A DNA stretch of 30,779 nt. Source: CAJBLF01 sp964504915. GTDB lineage: Bacteria; Patescibacteriota; Gracilibacteria; Absconditabacterales; Absconditicoccaceae. Below the pieces are notes generated by a model. The model was not told the origin of the DNA and ran no database searches. It saw nothing but the letters and a program-made list of their open reading frames with translations. The stretch's first letter is position 1. Every line of letters begins with the position of its first letter. The translations under genes were made by a program, and so were the position numbers. This document shows positions 17,268-28,424 of this stretch, one piece after another. The DNA is taken from contig CAZDFH010000010.1 of the NCBI GenBank assembly GCA_964504915.1, positions 1 through 30,779 of the forward strand. The letters are read 5' to 3'.

Positions 17268-19463
17268 TTAAAATAAACTTTGGATCTTTGGTTTATTGGT
17301 GTCATTAGAAATGGTTTTTAGGAATGGAAATTCTTTTATCATGGTTTCTCGTCATTCATATATCTTGATTCATAGCTCTTGAGCTTTGGTTTTTTTGCTT
17401 CCTGCTTTGTCGCCGATGAGGATAAAATCTGTGGTCTTGATAGGTGATTCGTGGAAGAGGTAGCCCTGCTGTTGGAAAAGTTCAGCTATTTTTTCTCTTG
17501 GAAGATCAAAGGTTCAGGTAATAGAAAAAGTTCATTTTGCTGCATCTGTTTTGATGAGGTCGTTGTATTCGCTTGGATTGAAATTTACTCCAGCTTGTTG
17601 TAACTGTTCTAATAGTTTGAGATTGTGCTTGTTATGAAAGAATATCCCAATACTTTCCTCTGTCTTTTCTCCTATTCAGTAAATGGATGATAGAAATTCT
17701 GCTTGCGTTATCTCATTGATAAAATCATTACTCTTTAGTTGTTCAGCAATGTCTTGTGCCATCTTTTTCCCTACGTGAGGGATGCCCAAGCCGTTTAATA
17801 ATCTTCGTAATGCCTTATGTTTGGACTCCTCTACTCCTTTGCTAATTTCAGCTACTTTCTTATCGCCAAATCATGGGAATCTACGTAGCGTCATCTGTAG
17901 CATGGGATCTGTGAGTTTGTAGATATCCGCAATGTTTTCTATGATATTATTATCCACTAAGATATCGACGATCGTCTCTCCGATACCCATGATATCCATA
18001 CAATTCTTGCTTACAAAATGTTGGATCTGCTGTTTAGTCTTCTCTGGGCAATGTTCGTTCATACAGTAATAATGCATATCTTTTTGTGTCACGGCTTCTT
18101 TACAGGAAGGACAGACTTTTGGCGGATGAATTGTTTCTTCTTCTCCCGTTCTGCGATCTGTAATGACACTTACGATATAAGGAATCACTTCTCCACTTCT
18201 CTGTAATCGAATCCAATCATGGAGATGAATATCTTTGTCTGTGATGAAGTCAAAATTATGCAGACTGACTCTCTGGAGTTTGGCTCCACTTAATTGTACA
18301 GGATTGAAATTAGCGACTGGCGTGATGATTCATGTTCTCCCCACTTGGAAATCTACTGATGTGATCTGTGTGGCTGCCAATTGTGCAGGAAATTTATATG
18401 CCACAGCTCGACGTGGGTGATGTTCGGTCGATCAGATAATTTCACGTTGTTGCTGGTCTTGGACCTTGATGACGAGTCCATCAAATTCTATATCTTGAGT
18501 ATCTAAATCTTTCTTGGTCGATGGGTTATTACAGATATCAATTATCTCGCTAATCCAATCACATGTTTTTCCCCGCGGGAATACAGGTAATCCGTACTGT
18601 TCCAATAATTTATCTGTTTCTTCTTGTCCGAAATATCTTTTTGACTCAATATTTGTTATATTTTTTTTATTTCTCTCTTTGGTTTCGTAAAGCAAGATGT
18701 CATATACATAACAATCTAATCTTCTCCTTCTCACTTCATTAGGGTCTAATAATTTTATACTTCCTGCAGCTGCGTTTCTTGTATTGGCAAAAGGCGTTTC
18801 TCCGTCTTCTATTCTTTCCTTATTGAGTTCTTTCCAGACTGATTTTGGCATTACAATTTCTCCTCTTACATGGAGTATCGACTCATCTTTAATTTTTAAT
18901 GTTTTTAGTCATTCTATAGTTTTTGCATTTGCTATGATTTCTTCTCAAACTTTTCAATCTCAACGAGTTATTGCACTCGTGAGCTCTCAATTTACATAAA
19001 TTAATTCAACACTTAACCCATCGAACTTTGGTTCTACCTTGTATGTAATAGTGTTTGGCAAAGTATTTTCTTCCCATTTTTTCTCTAGGATTCTATATAT
19101 TCTTGTATCCCAATCTTTTAAATCTTCTGCATCATAGGTATTTTCTAAAGATAATAATGGTCGTTCATGTTCCTTCTTAGAAAATCATTCACTGACCTGT
19201 CCAATTAACCCTTGGGTTGGGCTACTTGAACTGATAAGCTCTGGATGAGCTTCTTCTATTTTCTTTAGATAAGCAAAAAGATCATCATATTCTTTGTCGG
19301 AGATTAGTGGCTTGGTATCTATATAATATGCATGATTGTGATCTACTAAACAATCTATCAACTGAATATAAAAATCTGACAACTCTTTCTTGTCTATCTT
19401 GCTAATTTGAGGATGAGCTTTTATGAACGTTTGAATTGTTTTGGTTTCTTCGCTTAATGACAT
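17268..19463 (-). CDS. ligA: NAD+-dependent DNA ligase
   Basis: The 731-residue enzyme seals nicks using NAD+. The order is complete: an Ia domain with NHAYYIDTKPLISDKEYDDL, the adenylation site VEPKFDGLS with catalytic Lys146, TRGDGKVGEEI (three TGAs in this stretch), and RGEIVMPKSVW. FANTRNAAAGSIKLLDP and AVAYKFPA follow, then an OB fold, a four-Cys zinc finger (CPSC and CMNEHC), helix-hairpin-helix repeats and a C-terminal BRCT domain (GTFSITGTFDLPREK). About 14 TGAs are read as Gly. It is followed at 18 nt by the DUF2461 gene and is divergent from the tRNA gene. Confidence 0.97.
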
Positions 19464-19489
19464 GTTATATATCTTTTTGGTAAAATGTC

Positions 19490-19517
19490 TTGTTTTTGAT
19501 TCCTAGATATGTATGCT
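19490..19517 (+). promoter_or_regulatory. Candidate promoter of tRNA-Lys
   Basis: TTGTTT (19490-19495), a 16-nt spacer and TATGCT (19512-19517). Initiation would fall at about 19524, right at the tRNA 5' end. Confidence 0.45.
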
Positions 19518-19524
19518 CGCTAAC

Positions 19525-19598
19525 GACCCTTTAGCTCAGTTGGCTAGAGCGAGGCACTCTTAATGCTTAGGTCATGGGTTCGAGCCCCTTAAGGGTCA
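19525..19598 (+). tRNA. tRNA-Lys(CUU)
   Basis: A 74-nt cloverleaf: acceptor GACCCTT/AAGGGTC (7 bp), D-stem GCTC/GAGC, anticodon stem AGGCA/TGCTT with loop CTCTTAA and anticodon CTT at 19559-19561, T-arm loop TTCGAGC, discriminator A. The T-stem has one T-T mismatch. The 3' CCA is not encoded. A strong terminator starts 8 nt later, so it is a single-gene unit. Confidence 0.93.
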
Positions 19599-19605
19599 CT
19601 ATGTT

Positions 19606-19646
19606 AAGGTTTCTTTGGGATTTCCCGGAGAACCTTTTCTTTTTGT
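19606..19646 (+). terminator. Rho-independent terminator of tRNA-Lys
   Basis: AAGGTTTCTTTGGGA pairs with TCCCGGAGAACCTT (one bulge, two G-U pairs) around a short T-loop, followed by TTCTTTTTGTTT. This is the strongest hairpin in the window. Confidence 0.85.
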
Positions 19647-19658
19647 TTCAAAATCCTG

Positions 19659-19686
19659 AAGTCTAAGCTCTACGATCTACGATCTA
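19659..19686. repeat. Heptad repeat run overlapping the sugar transferase stop codon
   Basis: AAGTCTA, AGCTCTA, CGATCTA, CGATCTA with a 7-nt period. The last CTA (19684-19686) is the TAG stop of the minus-strand transferase. No second arm is seen. Confidence 0.7.
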
Positions 19687-21075
19687 TTTCCCTTTGAATA
19701 CGACGCCAAAGGTAGCAAAGACGATGTATACATCCAAGAAGAGGGTTCGATTCTGTATGTAGTATAAGTCCAGTTTTGCTTCTTCTTCAAAGTCTAAATT
19801 TGTCCTCCCAAATATTTGTGAATACCCCGTGATACCTGGTTTTATACTAAAGAGTCTTTTTTGTCGTGTTTCGTAATTCTTTACTTCATTGGGTAAATGC
19901 GGTCTGGGACCGACAAGTGACATCGTTCATCGAAGGATGCAAAATAATTGTGGCAATTCATCTAGTGATGTCTTTCTGATAAATCTTCCTACCCTTGTGA
20001 CTCTTGGATCATCTTTGATTTTGGGTAAGACTCACTGTCTGATATTGGCATCTGAATTTATCAGTTTGGCATACAACTCCTCTGCTTTCTTGCCTCCGTA
20101 TCCCACACTAAGATGGGTATACATACTACGAAATTTGAAGAAGGTGAAGAGTCTCCCCTGTTTTCCTACTCTTTTTGATTTGTAAATGGCTGGTCCTTTG
20201 GAATCGATTCTGACAGCTATAGCTATGAGTAATAGTATCGGTGATGTACCAATGATAAGTATCGCTGATCCAACAATATCGCAGAGTCTTTTGAAGATAA
20301 TAGATCGACCATCAAGTTTGGAATGTTTGTACTCTAGTGCAATGATGTTGTCGATATTTTCTGGAGCATACACGACATCTTCTAGAAAGAACCCTTCGCT
20401 AATATGATAAAACCTTGTTTCGGAAAATCTAATTTTCTCAAAAATGCTTTGCAATAATTTTTTCTCAAAACTTCCTACGGCGACCACGATAAAATATTCC
20501 TTGAGATCAGTATCATTAATGTCTCCTACACTGATATATTCTGTCTTATATGAAAAGCCATCTCTGATTTTTTCTATGGCCTTGTAGCTTTCGAGGGTAT
20601 CACTTCCTATGATGAGTATTTTGCTTTCTCCGTCTCTATGTTTTTTTGCTTCCAAATAGTTCCATATCTGATCAAAGAAGAATAGGCCAAAGAAGCTTAC
20701 AAAGGTTCATACGATGATGATAAATCTCGAGATCCCAAAATAGAAGACGAATCATTGTCCAAAATATGCGATAAATGTCGCAGTAATGACCCGGTATATC
20801 CGTACTTTAGTGAAGGTCTGAAAGTAGTTCTGGATCGGCTTGTGCAATTCATATAATTTTTTAATAATTCCTATGCCGATAAATGCCATAGCGACAATGA
20901 TTGCATAAGCTATGGTTTCATTGTAATTGATGGGTGGTATCTCCAGTTGGATCCCGGGGATAAGATCAGTGATGGTACGGAGCTTATATATCCCAAAAAA
21001 TACGACAACAATCAGTACTCAATGAATTACTGGTCTCAGAAGACGTAGTATGGATCGCGTCTTTTTCATTGCCAT
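19684..21075 (-). CDS. Polyprenyl-phosphate sugar-phosphate transferase (bacterial sugar transferase)
   Basis: The 463-residue membrane enzyme starts glycan assembly by moving a sugar 1-phosphate from a nucleotide sugar to a polyprenyl phosphate. The N-terminal ~190 residues hold several membrane helices (VLIVVVFFGIYKL, ETIAYAIIVAMAF, FIIIVGTFVSFFGLFFF). A nucleotide-binding-like domain (ILIIGSDTLES) follows, then the WbaP/WcaJ-type catalytic domain: KRLCDIVGSAILI, FTFFKFRSMYT, DDPRVTRVGRFIRKTSLDELPQ, MSLVGPRPHLPNEV and PGITGYSQI. Five TGAs are Gly, including one in LRGTMSLVGPRP. The start is ATG 21075 (or 21069), just after an in-frame TAA. It is the last gene of the dnaE-DHH-transferase series, 24 nt after the DHH gene. 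Its lipid acceptor would come from uppS. Confidence 0.93.
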
Positions 21076-21099
21076 GAGCCAAAAGATAAGGATAAAACA

Positions 21100-22098
21100 T
21101 TACTTTTGTTGTTGTATATTTTTGTTGATAAATGCTACTATGTCTACCATCTGTTTCGTGCTGTTTGTCTTTGCCGGTACTTCAAATCATGCTGCATTTC
21201 TGTGTCATCATCCATTCATCTGTTTTGCAATATCGTTACAATCGATTCCTTTCTTATTCTTGGCATATCACTTGGATCTGAGTGATCATCTACATGTGTT
21301 GCCGATTTGTTTGAATAGGACGACTACTTTTGGCCCATCTATATTCTGGATTACGGTCAATCCATATCCAGCTTCTTCTGAATCTAAATGGTATCTTTTG
21401 ATATCATTCTCAGTATAGTAACTATACAACACGTCCCCTTGAATACGTATTCTCTCTAGAAGTAGTCAGATAAACTTCATTTGCTCAATTGATTTTTTGC
21501 GGAAAATATTGTCTACGATGAGCTTCTTATCTGCTCATAATACGACTAACTTCAATGCATTATTAAATATTCTTTTGTGATCGTTATCGTACATAAAATT
21601 GCCTGAATCGGTAGATATTCCTAGGTATAAGTAGGTAGCTATTTCTGCATCTAGATATTTTTTTCGTCGTATCTCTGCTTGCTCTACTATAATTTCTGCA
21701 CAACTCATGGCAGTAGTATCTTTGATCAGTAGTGCATGTTTAGTTGCTCTTTCAGGATGATGATCGATAATTACTAGTGGATGCTGATCAAAATATGTAG
21801 GATTCTTCTCGGTAAATGTTTTGATGCGATCATATCCTGTGAAGTCTACAAATACGAGCATATCATATTTTTTGTAGTCAAATATAGTTTTTATTTTTTT
21901 GGTCTTAGGAAGAAAACTAAAGAGTGCACTTGGCTCTGTTGGTGCGAAATAAGATATTTTTTTCCCTTGTTTTTCCAATAACTTCCCTAATCCTAAGAGT
22001 GATCCGATACAGTCACCATCAGCGTGAATGTGCCCAAAAAGTGCTATAGTTTTACTTTGGTCAAATAACTTTTTTGCTTTGTTGGCGTCTGGGTACAT
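21100..22098 (-). CDS. DHH/DHHA1 phosphoesterase (NrnA/RecJ-like)
   Basis: The 332-residue protein has DHH motifs GHIHADGDCIGS (residues 22-33), VFVDFTGYDR and VIIDHHPE, and the DHHA1 C-terminal GGGHRNAAGF, in which two adjacent glycines are TGA-TGA and the later AAG Gly is also TGA (seven TGAs in total). Such proteins cleave nanoRNA, cyclic dinucleotides or pAp with Mn2+; the overall length fits NrnA/GdpP-type DHH-DHHA1 rather than RecJ. ATG 22098 is chosen because it follows the dnaE TAA by 7 nt; TTG 22125 upstream would overlap dnaE. Tight spacing suggests co-transcription with dnaE. The exact substrate is uncertain. Confidence 0.92.
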
Positions 22099-22105
22099 GA
22101 TGTCA

Positions 22106-24934
22106 TTAAGTGAATAAATCAGCAATCTTATCTAGGCCATGTTGGCTCATCTGGAAATGCTTATTCCCTATTTTTACTGGGATATCTCAAGGATTTTGTG
22201 CAACGATAGTAACCAATATATTTAACTTGCTCGTATCGTCTGGTAATTGGAATTCATTGTTTGCCTGTTTCTCTACTGGCATTACGGGAATGTCATCTTC
22301 TATACTTACTTCCTCTTTTTGTTCTTGTGGACCATTTTTTCTTCTGAGTCATTTTGCTCTTACGACTGTCATTGTGGGGTCTCGTTTACTGCCTGCTTGT
22401 TGCTGAAGCTGAGGGATGGTAGTCCTCACAATTTTTTCTATACTTACAGATTTCCCCTTAAATCATGATATCATGATAATGTCGAATTTTTTGAAATCCA
22501 AAGTTTCTTTGACAAAAAATTCTATCTGCCCTGAAATGTCTTCAACAAGTATAAAAAATCATTTTTTCCTGGCTCTCTGTATATTCTTAATGTAGCCTAC
22601 AATAATGAAATTTCCGAAACTCTCTTTTTCTTTGAATTGAGAGATAAAATTATATTTTTTCAAGTATAGATATAATCCGTCAAGTGGATGTCATGATACG
22701 AATGATTTGAATACTTCTTGTTCCATCATCAACCTTTCCATGGTACTTATCGGCTGTGTAGGTTTGAGCGTTATCTTATTTGTCATTTCTATATTGCCAA
22801 ATAATCATCCTCACATTTCTTTGGATTTTTTGGATCGTTCGAGAATTGTTTCCTCGTTGTGTAATAATGTACCACGTTCTCCAAATTCGTCGAGTGCTCA
22901 TGATTTGATCAATCATTCGAGAGATTTTTTGTTGATTACAGGAGCACATCTCTTCACAAAGTCTTCCAAATCTTTGTATTCACCCTTTTGCTTTCTTTCT
23001 TCTTGGATGCTCTCACCTATTTCTCGTCCGAGACCTTTCATACAAAAAAATCATAGTCTGATATCATTTTGGATGGCGGCTACATGATTGAAGGACTGAT
23101 TGATGTTTGGTGGAAGGACTTGAATACCTTGGTTCTGTGCTTCATAGATATAGTTGCTCAACTCATCGGTATCTTCCTCTACTGACCTAATGAGCGATGC
23201 GTAAAATTCTACAGGATAATATGCTTTGAGATATGCTGTCTGATATGCTATCATAGCATAACATACCGAGTGTGATTTATTGAATGAGTAAGAAGCTGCA
23301 GGCTCTATCATCTTCTCATAAATATATACAGCTGTCTCTTTCTTATATTCTCTATATTCTTTACATCTTTGGGTAAATTCTTTCTTGAGCTTCTCGATGA
23401 TGTCTTTTTTCTTCTTTCCGACTCATCTTCTGAGCAGATCGGCTTCTGCAAGTGAAAATCCTGCCATGGCTTGCACGAGGAACATAAGCTGTTCTTGGTA
23501 GACAGCAATACCATATGTCAGATTCATAATAGGAGAAAGATCCTCTACAAGCTTAATATTTTCTTTATCCGTTTCTTCTTCTCCATATTTTGCTACGAGC
23601 ATTTTTCTAAGCTCTGCACTCATATATTCTACTGCTTCTTCTTTGTTTTTTCTCGCAATATAATTGGGTATAAATTCCATTGGTCCTGGGCGATAGAGTG
23701 CGTTCATTGCTACGAGATCATTGATACTATCTGGTTTTAATTGTACCAAAAATCTTCTCATCCCACTCGACTCAAACTGGAAGATACCTGTAGTGTCACC
23801 AGACTGAAATACTCTCTGAAATGTGTAATGATCTTCCAACGGTGGCTGAAATGAAGTATTCTCAAAAAACTTCTGAAACATGTCTGGTAATTCAGTCCCT
23901 TCATATTGATGCTTTTTTTCCAATATTTTGATGCAATTCTTGATGATGGAAAGATTTCTAAGTCCGAGGAAGTCCATCTTAAGAAGTCAGATAGTTTCTA
24001 GTGCTGGACCATCGTACTGACTAATTACCGTACTTTCTCATTCTTTGACATATTGTGTAGGAGAAAATTTGGATACGGGATTTGGAGCGATAATAATTCC
24101 GCAGGCATGTACACCGAGTTGTCTCATATTTCCCTCTAATTTGTGAGAAAACTCTACGGCATTTTTTATTTTTTCGTCGCCATTGTATAGTGCTTTGAGC
24201 TCTTCTGGACAGTCTTCGCTTTGTATGGCCTCCATAATCGTTGTCCTATCTGGTATGAGACTGGAAATTAAGTTGGACTTGTCAAAAGGAATTCACAATA
24301 CTCTAGCCACATCCTTGAATGCTGCCTTGCTTGCCATTTGCATGTAGGTACCGATTCCACTGACTTGTTCTTGGCCGTATTTTTGTGTCACATATTCAAT
24401 GACCTTTTCTCTCTGCACATCTTCGAAATCTATATCAAAATCAGGCATTGAAATACGTGAAGGGTTGAGAAACCTTTCAAATAGTAAGCCAAATTGTAAA
24501 GGATCTATATCCGTAATTCTTATCAACCGAGCCAAGAGGGATCACGCACCAGATCATCTACCAGGCCCGACGACGATAGTATTTTTTTTAGCTCGACGAA
24601 TAAAGTCTGCTACGATTAGAAAGTACGAGTTGAATCACATTTCTTTGATGACTTTGAGTTCATATTCTAAACGATCGATGTATGTTTGTATATTCCCAAA
24701 TCAGATTTCTTTCGCTCATTCTTTCTCCAGCATATCTATTTTGTGTGTGGTATATGTCTCCATTGTGATCTCATGTAATTCTTGTGGATTTATTTCTTGT
24801 ACGGGTTTTTTGAGAAGTCATTTATTTGATATTTTAGTCAACTCCAAAATGGTCTCTGTATCTCGTCACAGATTAAATTTGAAGTTGAGTCATTTGTATG
24901 CGCGATAGCGAAGTTCAAATTCATGTAAATGCAT
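22106..24934 (-). CDS. dnaE: DNA polymerase III alpha subunit lacking the N-terminal PHP domain
   Basis: The 942-residue replicative polymerase is read through about 22 TGAs. Palm motifs are VVGPGRGSGAGSLLA (two TGA glycines) and SMPDFDIDF with catalytic Asp165 and Asp167. GVHACGIIIAP, GLLKMDFLGLRNL, NALYRPGPMEFIP, FNKSHSVCYAMIAYQTAYLKAYYPVEF, SGHPLDGLY and an OB-fold region follow. The usual ~280-residue PHP domain before LEYELKVIKEMGF is absent: only about 88 residues precede it, and two in-frame TAGs lie just upstream of ATG 24934. A repeat island sits directly upstream. Either the PHP part is a separate gene or it has been lost; it is not in the window. The DHH gene follows 7 nt later. 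Confidence 0.95.
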
Positions 24935-24968
24935 GGCTCGTATTTTCTACTAAAAATCCTCGTAGCTA

Positions 24969-25074
24969 ACAGATAGTAGATAACAGTTAATAGTTAACAG
25001 TCCACAGTGAAGGAGTTTTTTACATACACAAGAACCAACGCTGTTAGTTATTGGTTGTTCACTGTCAGTTTAAC
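24969..25074. repeat. Heptad repeat island upstream of dnaE
   Basis: The left arm at 24969-25110 region starts ACAGATA, GTAGATA, ACAGTTA, ATAGTTA, ACAGTCC, ACAGTGA (24969-25010). The right arm is GCTGTTA, GTTATTG, GTTGTTC, ACTGTCA, GTTTAAC (25040-25074). The arms are complementary in character (ACAGTGA against TCACTGT). It lies between the T4SS-pilin-like gene and the truncated dnaE, both on minus. Confidence 0.82.
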
Positions 25075-25132
25075 TTATAGGAATTTGCTCCATGTTTTCA
25101 AATCTATTTGCTCATAATTGCCTCTTTTTCTA

Positions 25133-25163
25133 TAAAAGAAAAAGGCACTTCTGAAGAAGCACC
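25133..25163 (-). terminator. Rho-independent terminator of the T4SS-pilin-like gene
   Basis: On the minus strand GGTGCTTC pairs with GAAGTGCC (8 bp, two G-U) around a 4-nt loop, followed by TTTTTCTTTT. It begins 22 nt after the stop codon. Confidence 0.78.
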
Positions 25164-25185
25164 TCTCTCTCTATATGTAGGGGTA

Positions 25186-25584
25186 TTATGATACTCAGAT
25201 AACTCCCAATAACCAGAATATTACACTGACTACTAGCCATGAAACTCCTATGAACACCAATCCAATAGCAGCTTGTTGTAAAATCTTGAATCCTTTCTTG
25301 TATTTTGTCTCATCTCCTGCTGCAGTGATCATTTGGAAACCTCCCCAGATAAGAATGATAAGAGCAATCAATGCCAAGATACCCAAAAGCCAGTTTACAA
25401 AACTTCTTACTACGTCAATCAATTTTCCTCCTTGATTTACTCCTGCTCCTGCTACTCCTACATTAGTAGTAGATGTTACGTCTCCAAATCCTGATGGAGT
25501 GTTCTGCGCATACGTGAAGAGTGTCATGCAGCCTATAATTCCCAGGACAAAGAAAGATAAAATTTTTGCTGGTAATTTTCTCAT
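25186..25584 (-). CDS. Type IV secretion pilin-like small membrane protein
   Basis: The 132-residue protein has a signal peptide (FFVLGIIGCMTLFTYAQ), a Gly/Thr/Asn-rich mature N-terminus, and two membrane helices (LLGILALIALIILIWGGFQMI and AAIGLVFIGVSWLVVSVIFW) separated by a short basic loop with TAAGDETKYKKG. This matches the small VirB2/TrbC-like T4SS-pilin proteins common in candidate-phyla genomes. One TGA (25195-25197) near the end is read as Gly, giving LLGVIGVS and TAA. It has its own promoter and terminator, so it is monocistronic and probably well expressed. The family is inferred from layout; function in secretion or DNA uptake is not shown. Confidence 0.75.
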
Positions 25585-25616
25585 GTTTTGCTCTTAAAAA
25601 GTTAAAAGTTGTAATC

Positions 25617-25644
25617 ATAATAGATTTATGATAGACCAAATCAA
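25617..25644 (-). promoter_or_regulatory. Sigma70-like promoter of the T4SS-pilin-like gene
   Basis: On the minus strand: TTGATT (25644-25639), a 16-nt spacer and TATTAT (25622-25617), 33 nt before the ATG; an AAGAG ribosome site follows. Confidence 0.6.
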
Positions 25645-25994
25645 GACGATTTGTACATCTCTACATTGGATCACGAACACACCCATACTAATAATTTATT
25701 CTCTCATTTCAAATTTATTTTGTAGTTTCTTGCTGTGTAGATAGCTAGCTTCTTGAGCTCTATTTCTCACAACCCCCTTAACAAAACCAAAAAACTATTT
25801 ATAATCAGCATTGATTTCTTTGTGCCCTACGAGTGATATTTCGCAATTTTTTTTTGTAAAAAAAGAGAGTGCTTGTTTTTTGTGTATGCTATATTTTTGT
25901 TTTTTTTCGCTTGTAATTTCAATTTGAAAAAAAGGTGTGAATGTATACAAGTCTGCTACGTGCTCTATAAGGAAGTATTTTTATTTTTTGTTTT
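25645..25994. other. AT-rich divergent intergenic region
   Basis: This 350-nt stretch lies between the divergent T4SS-pilin-like and penicillin-binding protein genes. It holds several T-runs (around 25848, 25898, 25985) and an A/T hairpin candidate near 25848-25870. No convincing gene or heptad island is seen. The PBP promoter should lie here; TATACA at 25942-25947 is a weak -10 candidate without a good -35. Confidence 0.5.
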
Positions 25995-25997
25995 GTG

Positions 25998-28418
25998 ATG
26001 CTCAGACATTCTCGTCACCAGAGTTTTGATGAGAAATTGCAACATCTGTTGCAAAGTTCGCGTTTTTTCAAACATATTAAACTGAGTAGGGAGCTTTATC
26101 TCCTTGCATTTTTTTCTTTGCTATTTTTTATTCTTGTGGTTAGACTCTTTTTCCTACAGATTATTAATCATACCTACTACGATCAACAACTTAATCAGCA
26201 ACAAGTTAGTGAAACATCCTTACAGGCAAAGAGAGGGAACATCTATGCTGATGATAAAGCATCTAAACATATTCAATTGACTGATAATATCTCTCTCTAT
26301 AACATATATATAGATCCCAAGTTTGTGCGAGACAAAGAAAGAGTGATTGATGCGCTTACTCCCGTCCTGTATCAACATCTGTGTGGTATTTATGGTATGG
26401 AAGAAGTCATGCCATTAGACTGTATCAAACATGTGGAATTGTTCACCCAAAAACAACTTCTGCCTGTTGCTCCTGAATTCTTCTATTATGGTAGTGGTAT
26501 TATTTCTTCTGGCTATTTTACTTTTGATCGGACTGGATACAATATCCAAGTGCAAAATATTCTCTCTGGATTTACTACGGGTATTGCCTATGGCTTAATC
26601 AAAGATGAATTAAATAGAAATATTTATGTCGGGATCAAACCAAAGAATTATCTCGGCTTCTTCGCAAATACTGATTTTCTCGCTGAGTTAGAAAAACTTA
26701 ATCTACCTTATATAGATATTCAGTCCAAAAATTACGTCTATGTGGTCCCTACCAAAATAGGTAATGTGGCGAGAGAGAGTCTGTCACTCAAGAAACTTTT
26801 GGATAAATATGGGTATATGAGCAGTATCGCTAATATTGATAATCTTTTTGTCCCGCAGGAAAATAGATATGTCAAATTGGCCTCTGATGTAAATCCTCTC
26901 ATTGCTCAAATGGTAAAGGACCTTGAGTTGAAATATTATAGAACTCAGTCGAACGACAAGATTCCGTTGCTCCATGGTCTTGGATTGGAAGAGACAAGAA
27001 GAAGATATTATCAATATGGATCTTTTCTTTCTAATGTCTTATGATTCGTGGATAAAAATGGAGTTGCCTCTTATGGGCTCGAACAATATTTTGATTCTAT
27101 TCTGCGTGGCAAGGATGGTAAGATCGTGGGACGTACTTCTGCGTGGGTTGGTCCTGTAGGAGCAAATGAGTTTGATATTGCTGATGCGCAGGATGGAAAT
27201 GATGTGTATCTCACGATTGATGTCGGTATCCAAAAAGAAATTGAGACAATTATCAAACCATATTATGATTCTCTCAAGGCAGATTCGATTAGTGTCTTGG
27301 TGTATGATCCTATGAGCTGACACATTATAGCATCTGCCAATTATCCTTCTTACAATCCGAATAATTATAATGATGCATTCCAGCTTCAACCTTTGGGTCC
27401 TGACCATGGTGCTATGGTGGATGATATTAGTTATGTAGAGGTGCCTGTATTTATCTTTACGTGATGAGCATATAGACCTGCTACAACGAGTGAAAGATGG
27501 GATGTGACTATTCCTAAATATATTGCTAGGAATATCTATGGTTCTCAGGCGCTTATCGATAATAATATCTCTAGAGCATATGAACCAGGAAGTGTTTTTA
27601 AGGCCTTTACAGTAGCTATTGGACTTGATACTGATGAAATTAGATTTTATGACCCATATACAGATCCCAATAAAGTGCAGGTAGGACAATTCTGGATCAA
27701 AAACGCAGATCCTAAATTTTGTGGTGGAGATTGGAACTTTTTACATGCATTTGTGTTCTCCTGTAATGTGGGAATGGTTAGGATTGCACAGAGGCTGGGG
27801 AAAGAAAGTTTTTATAATTACGTGGATAAATTACATTTCTGAAAACAAACGGGGATAGAACTTGCTAACGAAGATGCTGGGTTCGTCGAAGGAGTGACGT
27901 CCGTGTCGGATGCCAGATTTTTTAATAATACGTTTGGACAAGGATTGCTGGTCACTCCTCTGCAGTTGGCTGTCTGATATGGTGCTCTGGTCAATGGATG
28001 ATATTATGTCCAGCCAACTATTGTAAAATGAGTCTTTGATACCAAGACACAAACTTATCATGAAAATACGAAAAAAGTATTGGAACAAATTTTCTCTCCA
28101 GAGACAAGCGAAGCTTTGAAGACGGCTCTTTTTGATGTCATAGATCAAAATGCTGAGCTGAAATATGCCAAAGTAGAATGATATAATCTTGGTGGAAAAA
28201 GTTGAACATCCCAGATCTCCTATAAAGGAAAATATATGCAGGGTATCTGATGGACGAATGGTTCGTTTATCGGATTAATTACCAAAGATGATCCTAAATA
28301 TATTGTGGTCATCCAGGTACGTCGCCCAAGGTCAAATATCTGGTGATGATTTACTGCAGGAAAGATCTTCTGAGATATAGCGAAATTTATTTTGAGTTAT
28401 TCACTAATAGAGAAGTAG
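25998..28418 (+). CDS. Class B penicillin-binding protein (FtsI/PBP2-type transpeptidase)
   Basis: The 806-residue protein has one membrane helix (LLAFFSLLFFILVVRLFFLQII, about 36-57), then LQAKRGNIYADD, the start of the pedestal domain. The transpeptidase domain has SVFK (Ser532, Lys535), SCN (588-590) and KSG (734-736), the last with Gly encoded by TGA (28203-28205). Thirteen TGAs in total, concentrated in the second half. It cross-links peptidoglycan outside the cell membrane. It is longer than usual for class B PBPs, mainly because about 300 residues of extra, poorly recognised sequence lie between the helix and the transpeptidase half. ATG 25998 is chosen; GTG 25995 is one codon earlier. 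FtsI versus PBP2 is not resolved. Confidence 0.92.
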
Positions 28419-28424
28419 TTCATA

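Noticed and set aside
24969..25074. CRISPR-like array.
   Set aside because: Units are 7 nt, diverged and contiguous, with no spacers and no cas genes nearby.
25628..25744. 38-residue ORF in the intergenic region (ATG 25628).
   Set aside because: It overlaps the promoter of the minus-strand pilin-like gene, has no ribosome site and shows no family features.
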